Part shown: piece by piece, positions 56,487-64,000 of the stretch
Numbering within the stretch: position 1 is the stretch's first letter
Layout of the letters: every line of letters starts with the position of its first letter
NCBI RefSeq assembly: GCF_030687895.1
Contig: NZ_CP117452.1
Coordinates: 4,394,501-4,458,500, forward strand
Source: Pseudomonas sp. FP198
GTDB taxonomy: Bacteria; Pseudomonadota; Gammaproteobacteria; Pseudomonadales; Pseudomonadaceae
Reading direction: 5' to 3'
Length of the DNA: 64,000 bases
Made by a program: the position numbers and the translations under genes
The notes under the pieces: generated by a model
Database searches by the model: none
What the model saw: only the letters and a program-made list of their open reading frames with translations
Told to the model about the DNA's origin: nothing

Positions 56487-57446
56487 TCAAACTGCGGAGG
56501 ACTGCTCCAACGCCACACCCGCGCCCATCAGCCCGGAATACGGCGCCGTCACCAGCCAGACCGGAATGCCTTTGAAATAATCGCTCATGCAGCCCTTGTC
56601 GGCGAAGCATCGGGCGAAGCCGCTCTCGACAAAAAAATCGGCAAAGCGCGGGACCACGCCACCGACGATGTACACGCCGCCACGCCCGCCCACGGTGAGC
56701 ACATTGTTGCCCGCCACGCGCCCCAGCCAACGGCAGAATTGTTCGAGCACTTCCAGGGCGACCGGGTCGCCGGCCAGGCCGGCGGCGGTGATCGACTCGG
56801 GGGTATCGAGCACCGGCTCGTGGCCGTCCACCGCGCAGATCGCTCGGTACACACGAGGCAGACCGCTGCCGCTCAGCGCCGTTTCGGCACTGACGTGGCC
56901 GATCTCGTTGTAGATGTGTTGCCAGAGCTGGGTCTCGCGCGGACTGCTCATCGGCAGGTCGACATGCCCGCCCTCCCCCGGCAACGCCGCGAAACGGCCC
57001 TCGCCCAGGTCCAGCAGTGTACCGACGCCCAGCCCCGTGCCCGGGCCGATCACCACCGCCGGGCGCATCGGCTCCGGCGTGCCCTGGCAGACGACCCGGT
57101 ACTCATCGGGACGCAAGCAAGTCATGCCCAGGGCCATGGCGGAGAAATCGTTGACCAGCAGCAGCTTCTCTACCTGCAAAGTCTTGCAGAACGCCAGGTT
57201 GCTCAAGCGCCAGTGATTATTGGTGAAGCGAAACTCATCGCCACTCACCGGACCGGCCACCGACAGGCACACCGAGCCGATGGAACCCGGCCCCATGCCC
57301 ATGCCGCTCAGGTAAACCTTGATGGCATCTTCCGGGCAGGCGTAATCCGCCGTCGCCAGCACCTGGATGTTTTCCAGGTTATGGTTCTTCCACAACGCGA
57401 AACGTGCGTTGGTCCCACCGATATCACCGACCAAAGCCAGTTTCAA
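56487..57446 (-). CDS. glk: Glucokinase
   Basis: 319 residues. The start codon is TTG and overlaps the edd stop TGA; GGAG lies eight bases upstream. The ATP site [11 protein letters not shown] and the sugar-binding segments ([27 protein letters not shown]) are clear. It phosphorylates glucose to glucose-6-phosphate. Confidence 0.93.
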   Translation of the reverse strand: MKLALVGDIGGTNARFALWKNHNLENIQVLATADYACPEDAIKVYLSGMGMGPGSIGSVCLSVAGPVSGDEFRFTNNHWRLSNLAFCKTLQVEKLLLVNDFSAMALGMTCLRPDEYRVVCQGTPEPMRPAVVIGPGTGLGVGTLLDLGEGRFAALPGEGGHVDLPMSSPRETQLWQHIYNEIGHVSAETALSGSGLPRVYRAICAVDGHEPVLDTPESITAAGLAGDPVALEVLEQFCRWLGRVAGNNVLTVGGRGGVYIVGGVVPRFADFFVESGFARCFADKGCMSDYFKGIPVWLVTAPYSGLMGAGVALEQSSAV

Positions 57447-59269
57447 TTAAGCGTCTCCAGGGCAGAAGTGAAGGCGCTGGCGCCCTGCTCTGCCGAGCTG
57501 AAGGCCATGCGCATGAAACCGAACAGCTCGCGACCGGTGCCGATGTTGTTGCCCAACAGGCCCTTGGCCGGTTCGCGCGCGGCGAATTCCTCGGCGTCCA
57601 CCTTCAGTTCCAAGGTGCCTTTGACGCCATCGACACGGATGATATCGCCCTCGCGCACCCGAGCCAACGCGCCGCCGACATAGGCTTCGGGACTGACATG
57701 GATGGCCGCCGGGATTTTCCCCGAGGCGCCGGACATGCGTCCGTCGGTGACCAGCGCCACCTTGAACCCGCGATCCTGCAGCACGCCGAGGAAGGGCGTC
57801 ATCTTGTGCAGCTCAGGCATGCCGTTGGAGCGCGGGCCCTGGAAGCGCATCACCGCGACAAAATCCTTCTCCAGCAGACCGGCCTTGAACGCATCGGCCA
57901 GGTCCTGCTGGTCCTGGAACACCATGGCCGGGGCTTCGACGACCTGGTTTTCCAGGGCCACGGCCGAGACCTTCATGACGCCCCGGCCCAGGTTGCCTTC
58001 CATCACCCGCAACCCGCCTTCCGGCGAGAAGGCCCGGGCGACCGGACGCAGGATGCTTTCGTCGAGACTTTCGGTCGGGCCATCGCGCCAGACCAGTTCG
58101 CCGTCCTCCAGGAATGGTTCCTGGGTGTAACGGCTCAGGCCATGGCCCAACACGGTGTTGACGTTTTCGTGGAGCAGGCCGGCTTCCAGCAGTTGGCGAA
58201 TCAGGAACGACATGCCGCCCGCCGCCTGGAAGTGGTTGATATCGGCCTTGCCGTTCGGGTAGACGTGGCTCAGGGTCGGCACCACTTCGGAGAGGTCGGC
58301 CATGTCCTGCCAGGTCAGCTGGATGCCCGCCGCCATGGCGATGGCCGGCATGTGCAGGGTGTGGTTGGTGGAGCCACCGGTGGCGTGCAGCGCAACGATG
58401 GAGTTGACCAGCGAACGCTCATCGACGATTTCGCCGATGGGCATGAAGTTGCCGCTCTGCATGGTCAGGCGCGTCACCTGGAACGCCGCTTCGCGGGTCA
58501 GGGCATCGCGCAGCGGCGTGTTCGGGTTGACGAACGAGGCGCCTGGCAAGTGCAGGCCCATCACTTCCATCAGCAACTGGTTGGTGTTGGCGGTACCGTA
58601 GAACGTGCAGGTACCTGGGCTGTGGTAGGACTTCATCTCCGATTCCAGCAGCTCTTCGCGGGTCGCCTTGCCTTCGGCGTAGCGCTGGCGCACATCGGCT
58701 TTTTCCTTGTTGGAAATGCCCGAGACCATCGGCCCGCCAGGCACGAAGATCGTCGGCAGATGACCAAAGCGCAGCGCACCCATCATCAGGCCCGGGACGA
58801 TCTTGTCGCAGATGCCCAGCATCAGGGCTCCGTCGAACATGTTGTGGGACAACGCCACCGCCGTGGACAACGCGATCACTTCGCGGCTCGGCAGGCTCAG
58901 CTCCATCCCTGCCTCGCCCTGGGTCACGCCATCGCACATGGCTGGCGTACCGCCGGCGAACTGGCCGACCGAGCCGATCTCGCGCAGGGCTTTCTTGATT
59001 TGCTCAGGGAAGGTTTCGTAGGGCTGGTGGGCCGAGAGCATGTCGTTATAGGACGACACGATGGCGATGTTGGCGGCGTTCATCATCCGCAGGTGATGCT
59101 TGTCTTCAGTGCCGCAACCGGCAACGCCATGGGCGAAGTTGGCGCATTGCAGCTTGCCGCGCATCGGACCGTCGCTGGCTGCACCGCGGATCAATGCAAG
59201 GTAAGCCTCGCGAGTAGCGCGACTGCGGGCGATAAGCCGTTCGGTGACCTCAAGTACGCGGGGATGCAT
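57443..59269 (-). CDS. edd: 6-phosphogluconate dehydratase
   Basis: 608 residues, the standard length. IlvD/Edd family features: [31 protein letters not shown] (cluster Cys), [16 protein letters not shown], and [12 protein letters not shown]. It makes KDPG for Eda. First gene of the operon edd-glk (probably with gltRS), divergent from gap with two HexR sites between. Confidence 0.95.
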   Translation of the reverse strand: MHPRVLEVTERLIARSRATREAYLALIRGAASDGPMRGKLQCANFAHGVAGCGTEDKHHLRMMNAANIAIVSSYNDMLSAHQPYETFPEQIKKALREIGSVGQFAGGTPAMCDGVTQGEAGMELSLPSREVIALSTAVALSHNMFDGALMLGICDKIVPGLMMGALRFGHLPTIFVPGGPMVSGISNKEKADVRQRYAEGKATREELLESEMKSYHSPGTCTFYGTANTNQLLMEVMGLHLPGASFVNPNTPLRDALTREAAFQVTRLTMQSGNFMPIGEIVDERSLVNSIVALHATGGSTNHTLHMPAIAMAAGIQLTWQDMADLSEVVPTLSHVYPNGKADINHFQAAGGMSFLIRQLLEAGLLHENVNTVLGHGLSRYTQEPFLEDGELVWRDGPTESLDESILRPVARAFSPEGGLRVMEGNLGRGVMKVSAVALENQVVEAPAMVFQDQQDLADAFKAGLLEKDFVAVMRFQGPRSNGMPELHKMTPFLGVLQDRGFKVALVTDGRMSGASGKIPAAIHVSPEAYVGGALARVREGDIIRVDGVKGTLELKVDAEEFAAREPAKGLLGNNIGTGRELFGFMRMAFSSAEQGASAFTSALETLN

Positions 59270-59400
59270 GTGTAGAACTCCAGGCTAACGGATGTGGCGA
59301 CCTGATTGTCTATGCTGGTTGGAAGCCCGTTGCACACCGCGGCAAAGACAGGGCGACAGACGGTTTCTGACCAATCGGACCAGTTGATTCAGGTCACTCG

Positions 59401-59415
59401 TTGTAGATAAAACAA
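59401..59415. promoter_or_regulatory. HexR site between edd and gap
   Basis: TTGTAGATAAAACAA is an exact TTGT-N7-ACAA, the known HexR operator pattern. Confidence 0.8.
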
Positions 59416-59462
59416 AATATTGCCACTAAAAAGGCTTGTTTTCTATTTTTATGCGAATAATC

Positions 59463-59477
59463 TTGTAATTCCAACAA
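59463..59477. promoter_or_regulatory. Second HexR site between edd and gap
   Basis: TTGTAATTCCAACAA, again exact TTGT-N7-ACAA, 23 bases before the gap start codon. Confidence 0.8.
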
Positions 59478-59499
59478 CAAATCGACGGCGGCGCAGTTA

Positions 59500-60501
59500 A
59501 TGACTCTTCGAATCGCAATCAATGGTTTTGGCCGCATCGGCCGCAACGTCCTCCGTGCACTGTATACCCAAGGCTATCGTCGCGACTTGCAGATCGTCGC
59601 CATCAACGACCTGGGTGACAGCGCGATCAATGCTCACCTGCTCAAGTTCGACACCGTCCACGGCACCTTTGATGCCGACGTGCAGCACGATCACGAGAGC
59701 CTGACGGTCAATGGCGACCGCATCGCGGTCAGTGCCATCCGCAACCCGGCCGAACTGCCCTGGGCCGCCGAAAAGATTGACGTCGTGTTCGAATGCACCG
59801 GCCTGTTCACCGACCGCGCCAAGGCTGCCGCGCACATCAGCGCCGGCGCCCGCAAGGTGATCATCTCGGCCCCGGCCAAGGGCGCCGACGCGACCGTGGT
59901 GTATGGCGTGAACCATGACATCCTGCGCCAGTCCCACCAGATCATTTCCAACGCTTCGTGCACCACCAACTGCCTGGCCCCGGTAGCCCAGGTGCTGCAC
60001 CGCGAGCTGGGCATCGAAAGCGGCCTGATGACCACCATCCATGCCTACACCAACGACCAGAACCTGACCGACGTCTATCACAGCGACCCGTACCGCGCCC
60101 GTTCGGCCACCCAGAACATGATCCCGAGCAAGACCGGCGCCGCCGAAGCGGTAGGCCTGGTGCTGCCGGAGCTGGCGGGCAAGCTGACCGGCATGGCCGT
60201 GCGCGTGCCGGTGATCAACGTGTCGCTGGTGGACCTGACCGTGCAGCTCAAGCGCGAAGCTTCGGCCGATGAGGTCAACGCGCTGCTCAAGCAGGCCAGC
60301 CAGCATTCGAAAATCCTTGGCTACAACACCCTGCCGCTGGTCTCCAGCGACTTCAACCACAATCCGCTGTCGTCGATCTTCGATGCCAACCACACCAAGG
60401 CCAGCGGCAAGCTGCTCAAGGTACTGGCCTGGTATGACAACGAATGGGGTTTCTCCAACCGCATGCTGGATAACTGCCTGGCACTGTGCAACGCCGAATA
60501 A
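59500..60501 (+). CDS. gap: Glyceraldehyde-3-phosphate dehydrogenase (type I)
   Basis: 333 residues. The NAD motif [11 protein letters not shown] is at the start and the catalytic Cys in [12 protein letters not shown] is near residue 154; [18 protein letters not shown] ends the enzyme domain. It processes glyceraldehyde-3-phosphate from the Entner-Doudoroff pathway. Divergent from edd under HexR. Confidence 0.95.
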   Translation: MTLRIAINGFGRIGRNVLRALYTQGYRRDLQIVAINDLGDSAINAHLLKFDTVHGTFDADVQHDHESLTVNGDRIAVSAIRNPAELPWAAEKIDVVFECTGLFTDRAKAAAHISAGARKVIISAPAKGADATVVYGVNHDILRQSHQIISNASCTTNCLAPVAQVLHRELGIESGLMTTIHAYTNDQNLTDVYHSDPYRARSATQNMIPSKTGAAEAVGLVLPELAGKLTGMAVRVPVINVSLVDLTVQLKREASADEVNALLKQASQHSKILGYNTLPLVSSDFNHNPLSSIFDANHTKASGKLLKVLAWYDNEWGFSNRMLDNCLALCNAE

Positions 60502-60523
60502 TCCCCGCTAGCTGCGTGTGCCT

Positions 60524-60553
60524 CGACTATTGCTCCCTTGGGGGCGATAGTCG
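60524..60553 (+). terminator. Hairpin after gap
   Basis: CGACTAT and ATAGTCG with inner GC pairs; the following run is A, not T, so it is an imperfect terminator on this strand. Confidence 0.4.
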
Positions 60554-60679
60554 AAAAAGGCCGTCCACCGCCAGGCGATTGAAGCACCGGCCTCGAACCA
60601 AACGATAATTCCTCTTATTCAAACTCCCCCACCCTGTTAGACTTTGCGCCCGCGTTTCACTCGTCCCGCAGGATTTCCA

Positions 60680-62107
60680 ATGCTGTCGTTGCCTCTTCGC
60701 TTGTGCGCTCTGTTCATGGCCCTGGGCCTGACGGCCTGCGATGACGCCCCGCGTTTTACCCAGGCCGAGCCCGGCGAAGCCAGATCCGGCGGCAGCGCGA
60801 CTGTACGCAAGGCCGACCAGAACGCCTTCTCGCTGCCCTCGGCCAATCTGCCGCCGTCGCGGCGCGTGGACTTCAGCGTCGGCAACAGTTTTTTCCGCAG
60901 CCCCTGGGTAATCGCGCCCTCGACTACTACCGCCCGGGACGGCCTCGGCCCCCTGTTCAACACCAACGCCTGCCAGAACTGCCACATCAAGGACGGTCGC
61001 GGCCATCCGCCGGCACCGGATGCCAGCAGCGCGGTGTCGATGCTGGTACGCCTGTCGATCCCCGATGCGCCGCCCTACGCCAAGCTCATCGAACAACTCG
61101 GCGTCGTACCGGAGCCGGTCTACGGCGGGCAATTGCAGGACATGTCCGTGCCGGGCGTCGCGCCGGAAGGCAAGGTCAGGGTCGATTACTCTCCCGTCCC
61201 GGTGCGCTTCGAGGACGGCACCGTCGTCGAATTGCGCAAGCCGAGCCTGCAGATCACCCAACTGGGCTATGGCCCGATGCACCCCGACACACGATTTTCG
61301 GCCCGTGTCGCACCGCCGATGATCGGCCTGGGTCTGCTCGAGGCCATCCCCGATGCAGCCATCCTGGCCAATGCCGAGGCCCAGGCGCGGGAGAACAACG
61401 GCATCGCCGGTCGCCCGAACATGGTCTGGGACGACGTTCAGCAAAAAACCGTGCCGGGGCGCTTCGGCTGGAAGGCCGGACAACCGAACCTCAATCAACA
61501 GAACGTCCATGCGTTCTCCGGCGACATGGGCCTGACGACCAGCCTGCGGCCCGTCGACGACTGCACCCAGGCCCAGCTCGATTGCCAGCGCGCGCCCAAC
61601 GGCAACGGCCCGGAGGGCGAACCGGAAGTCAGCGACAACATTCTGCGGCTGGTGCTGTTCTACAGCCGCAACCTTGCCGTGCCGGCCCGCCGCGACGTGG
61701 ATTCGCCCCAGGTACTGGCGGGCAAGAACCTGTTTTTCCAGGCCGGTTGCCAGTCCTGCCACACCCCCAAGTACACGACGTCCGCCAATGCCGCCGAACC
61801 CGAGCTGGCGAACCAGGTCATCCGTCCCTATACCGACCTGCTGTTGCACGACATGGGCGAAGGCCTGGCCGACAACCGCAGCGAATTCAAGGCCAGCGGC
61901 CGCGACTGGCGGACCCCGCCGCTGTGGGGTATCGGCCTGACCGAGACCGTCAACGGCCACACCCAGTTTCTCCACGACGGTCGCGCCCGCAACCAGCTCG
62001 AAGCCGTGCTCTGGCATGGCGGCGAAGCCCAGGCGGCGCAGCGACAGGTTCTAGCATTCAACGCCGAGCAGCGCGCTGCGCTGTTGGCTTTCCTGAACTC
62101 TCTTTAA
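60680..62107 (+). CDS. Di-heme oxidoreductase-type lipoprotein
   Basis: 475 residues; the start MLSLPLRLCALFMALGL has GCAGGA upstream. A lipobox LTAC makes it a lipoprotein. Two CxxCH heme sites are visible: CQNCH near residue 102 and CQSCH near residue 360. The family is the DUF1111 / di-heme thiol oxidoreductase group, found beside imelysins. It probably transfers electrons in the periplasm during iron or metal handling; the exact reaction is unknown. Confidence 0.82.
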   Translation: MLSLPLRLCALFMALGLTACDDAPRFTQAEPGEARSGGSATVRKADQNAFSLPSANLPPSRRVDFSVGNSFFRSPWVIAPSTTTARDGLGPLFNTNACQNCHIKDGRGHPPAPDASSAVSMLVRLSIPDAPPYAKLIEQLGVVPEPVYGGQLQDMSVPGVAPEGKVRVDYSPVPVRFEDGTVVELRKPSLQITQLGYGPMHPDTRFSARVAPPMIGLGLLEAIPDAAILANAEAQARENNGIAGRPNMVWDDVQQKTVPGRFGWKAGQPNLNQQNVHAFSGDMGLTTSLRPVDDCTQAQLDCQRAPNGNGPEGEPEVSDNILRLVLFYSRNLAVPARRDVDSPQVLAGKNLFFQAGCQSCHTPKYTTSANAAEPELANQVIRPYTDLLLHDMGEGLADNRSEFKASGRDWRTPPLWGIGLTETVNGHTQFLHDGRARNQLEAVLWHGGEAQAAQRQVLAFNAEQRAALLAFLNSL

Positions 62108-62135
62108 ACGCACTTTCCGAAAACGGGAGCCCGAC

Positions 62136-63200
62136 ATGTTCCGTCCCAAACTGTTGTTCACCAGCCTCGCCGCCATCGCCCTCGGTGCCTGCTCGCCCCA
62201 GGACCCGCAAGCGGTCACCTCGGCCGCCATCGCCAAGCAGGTGATCCTGCCGACCTACAGTCGCTGGGTCGAGGCCGACCGCCAACTGGCGACCAGCGCC
62301 CTGGCGTTTTGCCAGGGCAAGGAAAACCTGGAAACCGCCCGCGCCGATTTCCTCAAGGCACAAAAAGCCTGGGCTGAACTCCAGCCGCTGCTGATCGGGC
62401 CGCTGGCGGAGGGCAACCGCGCCTGGCAGGTACAGTTCTGGCCGGACAAGAAAAACCTCGTGGGCCGCCAGGTCGAGCAACTGGTCAACAGCCAGCCGCA
62501 GATCGACGCCGCCGGCCTGGCCAAGTCCAGCGTCGTCGTGCAAGGACTCTCGGCCTACGAATACCTGCTCTTCGACGCGAAGATCGACATGGCCGACAGC
62601 GCCCAGAAAGCCAAGTACTGCCCGCTGCTGATCGCCATCGGCGAACGCCAGAAGCAATTGGCCGAAGAGATCCTGTCGCGGTGGAACACCAACGACGGCA
62701 TGCTCGCCCAGATGAGCAAGTTCCCGAACCAGCGCTATGCCGACTCCCATGAAGCGATCGCTGACCTGCTGCGGGTCCAGGTGACCGCCCTGGACACCTT
62801 GAAGAAAAAACTCGGCACGCCGATGGGCCGCCAGAGCAAGGGCGTGCCGCAACCGTTCCAGGCCGATGCGTGGCGCAGCCAGTCGTCGCTGCAAGGGCTT
62901 GAAGCCAGCCTGAGCGCCGCCCGGACCGTGTGGGTTGGCGTCGACAACAAAGGCTTGCGAGGTTTGTTGCCAAGCGAGCAGAAGCCGCTGGCCGACAAGA
63001 TCGACGCCGCCTACGACGCCTCGTTGAAACTGTTCGCCAGCAGCCAGCGCTCACTGACCGAAATGCTCGGTGACGACGCCGGGCGCCAGCAACTCAACGA
63101 TTTGTACGACAGCCTCAACGTCGTCCATCGCCTGCACGAAGGCGAACTGGCCAAGGCGCTGGGCATTCAACTGGGCTTCAACGCCAACGACGGTGACTGA
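62136..63200 (+). CDS. Imelysin-family lipoprotein (second copy)
   Basis: 354 residues; GGGAG precedes the ATG and the lipobox is ALGAC. The imelysin domain is recognised by TYSRWVEADRQLATSALAF, but the usual HxxE-type motif is replaced by QGLSAYEYLLFD. It follows the di-heme gene by 28 bases and precedes the DUF1513 gene by 2 bases, a recurring cluster in pseudomonads. Confidence 0.83.
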   Translation: MFRPKLLFTSLAAIALGACSPQDPQAVTSAAIAKQVILPTYSRWVEADRQLATSALAFCQGKENLETARADFLKAQKAWAELQPLLIGPLAEGNRAWQVQFWPDKKNLVGRQVEQLVNSQPQIDAAGLAKSSVVVQGLSAYEYLLFDAKIDMADSAQKAKYCPLLIAIGERQKQLAEEILSRWNTNDGMLAQMSKFPNQRYADSHEAIADLLRVQVTALDTLKKKLGTPMGRQSKGVPQPFQADAWRSQSSLQGLEASLSAARTVWVGVDNKGLRGLLPSEQKPLADKIDAAYDASLKLFASSQRSLTEMLGDDAGRQQLNDLYDSLNVVHRLHEGELAKALGIQLGFNANDGD

Positions 63201-63202
63201 TC

Positions 63203-64000
63203 ATGTTTCGACGTCAGGCTCTGACGCTGGGCAGCTTGCTGCTCGGCGCCATCACCCTGGGCGGCTGGACGCTGTTCAAGCAAAAGGACAAGAGTCCATT
63301 ACTGCTGTCGGCACGGGACGATGCCGACGGCAAGCACTACGCGGTCGGCTATCGACTGGACGGCACACGGGTGTTCGCCACCCAGGTTGGCCAGCGCTGC
63401 CATGACATCATCAATCACCCGGCGCTGCCGATCGCCCTGTTCGTCGCCCGCCGCCCGGGCACCGAAAGCTACCTGGTCGACCTGCGCGACGGCACGCTGC
63501 TGCAAACCATCACCTCGCTGCCGAACCGGCATTTCTACGGTCATGCGGTGATTCACAAGAGCGGCGAATGGTTGTACGCCACGGAAAACGATACCAGCGA
63601 TCCGGGACGCGGCCTGCTCGGTGTGTACCGTTTCGAAGGCGAACGGCTGGTGCACAGTGGCGAACTGTCCACCCACGGCATCGGCCCTCACCAGGTGTCG
63701 TGGCTGCCCGACGGTGAGACGCTGGTGGTGGCCAACGGCGGCATCCGCACCGAGGCCGAGAGCCGGGTCGAAATGAACCTCGACGCCATGGAGCCGAGCC
63801 TGGTGCTGATGCACCGCGATGGCACGCTGTTGAGCAAGGAAACCCTTGCCCAGCAGATGAACAGCGTGCGCCATATGGGCATCGCCAGCGATGGCACCAT
63901 CGTCACCGGCCAGCAGTTCATGGGAGCGGCCCACGAATCGTCCGAATTGCTCGCGATCAAGCGTCCGGGCCAACCGTTCAAGGCGTTCCCGGTACCTGAA
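63203..64000 (+). CDS. DUF1513 beta-propeller-type periplasmic protein, cut by window end
   Basis: At least 266 residues; no stop before the window ends. The N-terminus MFRRQALTLGSLLLGAITLG carries a twin-arginine-like signal, so it is probably exported by Tat. Repeated strands with NDTSDPGRGLLGVYRFEG and HGIGPHQVSWLPDGETLVVA suggest a propeller. It is the last known member of the di-heme/imelysin cluster; function unknown. Confidence 0.8.
   Translation, partial: MFRRQALTLGSLLLGAITLGGWTLFKQKDKSPLLLSARDDADGKHYAVGYRLDGTRVFATQVGQRCHDIINHPALPIALFVARRPGTESYLVDLRDGTLLQTITSLPNRHFYGHAVIHKSGEWLYATENDTSDPGRGLLGVYRFEGERLVHSGELSTHGIGPHQVSWLPDGETLVVANGGIRTEAESRVEMNLDAMEPSLVLMHRDGTLLSKETLAQQMNSVRHMGIASDGTIVTGQQFMGAAHESSELLAIKRPGQPFKAFPVPE

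Noticed and set aside
57404..59275. 623-residue plus-strand frame
   Set aside because: It covers edd in antisense; the minus strand has all Edd motifs. High GC codon bias produces such mirror frames.
60607..60625. Fur box before the di-heme gene
   Set aside because: GATAATTCCTCTTATTC matches only about 10 of 19 positions, mostly in one arm.

Overview
This 64 kb stretch comes from the chromosome of a Pseudomonas of the P. fluorescens group. The evidence is the gene content (bifA beside sodB, argP/argO, phaJ1 beside fadD1/fadD2, hexR/zwf/pgl/eda, gtsABCD-oprB, gltR/gltS, edd-glk), the GC-rich coding style, and many REP/REPIN palindromes typical of this group. Most of it is ordinary core genome. 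No rRNA, tRNA, insertion sequence, integrase or CRISPR array was seen.

Layout. 1-10.7 kb: the 3' end of rapA, a secreted double-Cache protein, a coiled-coil membrane protein, an SDR-type epimerase, argP/argO, sodB, bifA and an imelysin-family lipoprotein with a Fur-like box. 11.0-13.7 kb: an ECF42-type sigma factor with its DGPF and SnoaL-like partners, preceded by a matching promoter, then a GNAT enzyme. 13.9-20.1 kb: an AT-rich accessory island. 20.2-30.2 kb: GyrI-like protein, LysE exporter, alaC, the gluconate genes gntP/gntK/gntR with three operators, a second peptide deformylase coupled to a YihY protein, and small stress-type proteins. 30.4-35.9 kb: fadD1, fadD2, an alpha/beta hydrolase and phaJ1. 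36.0-41.5 kb: an aromatic-acid type efflux operon (FUSC, DUF1656, HlyD), a DUF2383 protein, a DUF3820 protein and a class V aminotransferase. 41.6-60.5 kb: the full glucose module, from porin and ABC uptake through glucokinase to the Entner-Doudoroff enzymes and GAPDH, with hexR and gltRS. 60.7-64.0 kb: di-heme lipoprotein, second imelysin and a DUF1513 protein cut by the window end.

The most interesting segment is the island at about 13.8-20.2 kb. It holds a tightly packed one-direction operon: Pol-beta-type nucleotidyltransferase, MATE-type exporter, phosphoribosyltransferase-like protein (split by a frameshift at an A8 run), inositol-monophosphatase-type phosphatase, radical SAM enzyme with an unusual CX8CX2C cluster motif, and a thymidylate-kinase-like P-loop kinase. 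I know of no described system with this gene set. It reads as a pathway for an exported nucleotide-, nucleoside- or phosphosugar-derived small molecule; that function is inference.

In the glucose module the genes work together. OprB and GtsABCD import glucose; glucokinase, Zwf and Pgl lead to 6-phosphogluconate; GntP and GntK feed gluconate into the same pool; Edd and Eda split it; GAPDH carries on. Operator-like sequences for HexR and GntR, plus a 29-bp element shared by the gtsA and AGE-epimerase promoters, tie the regulation together.
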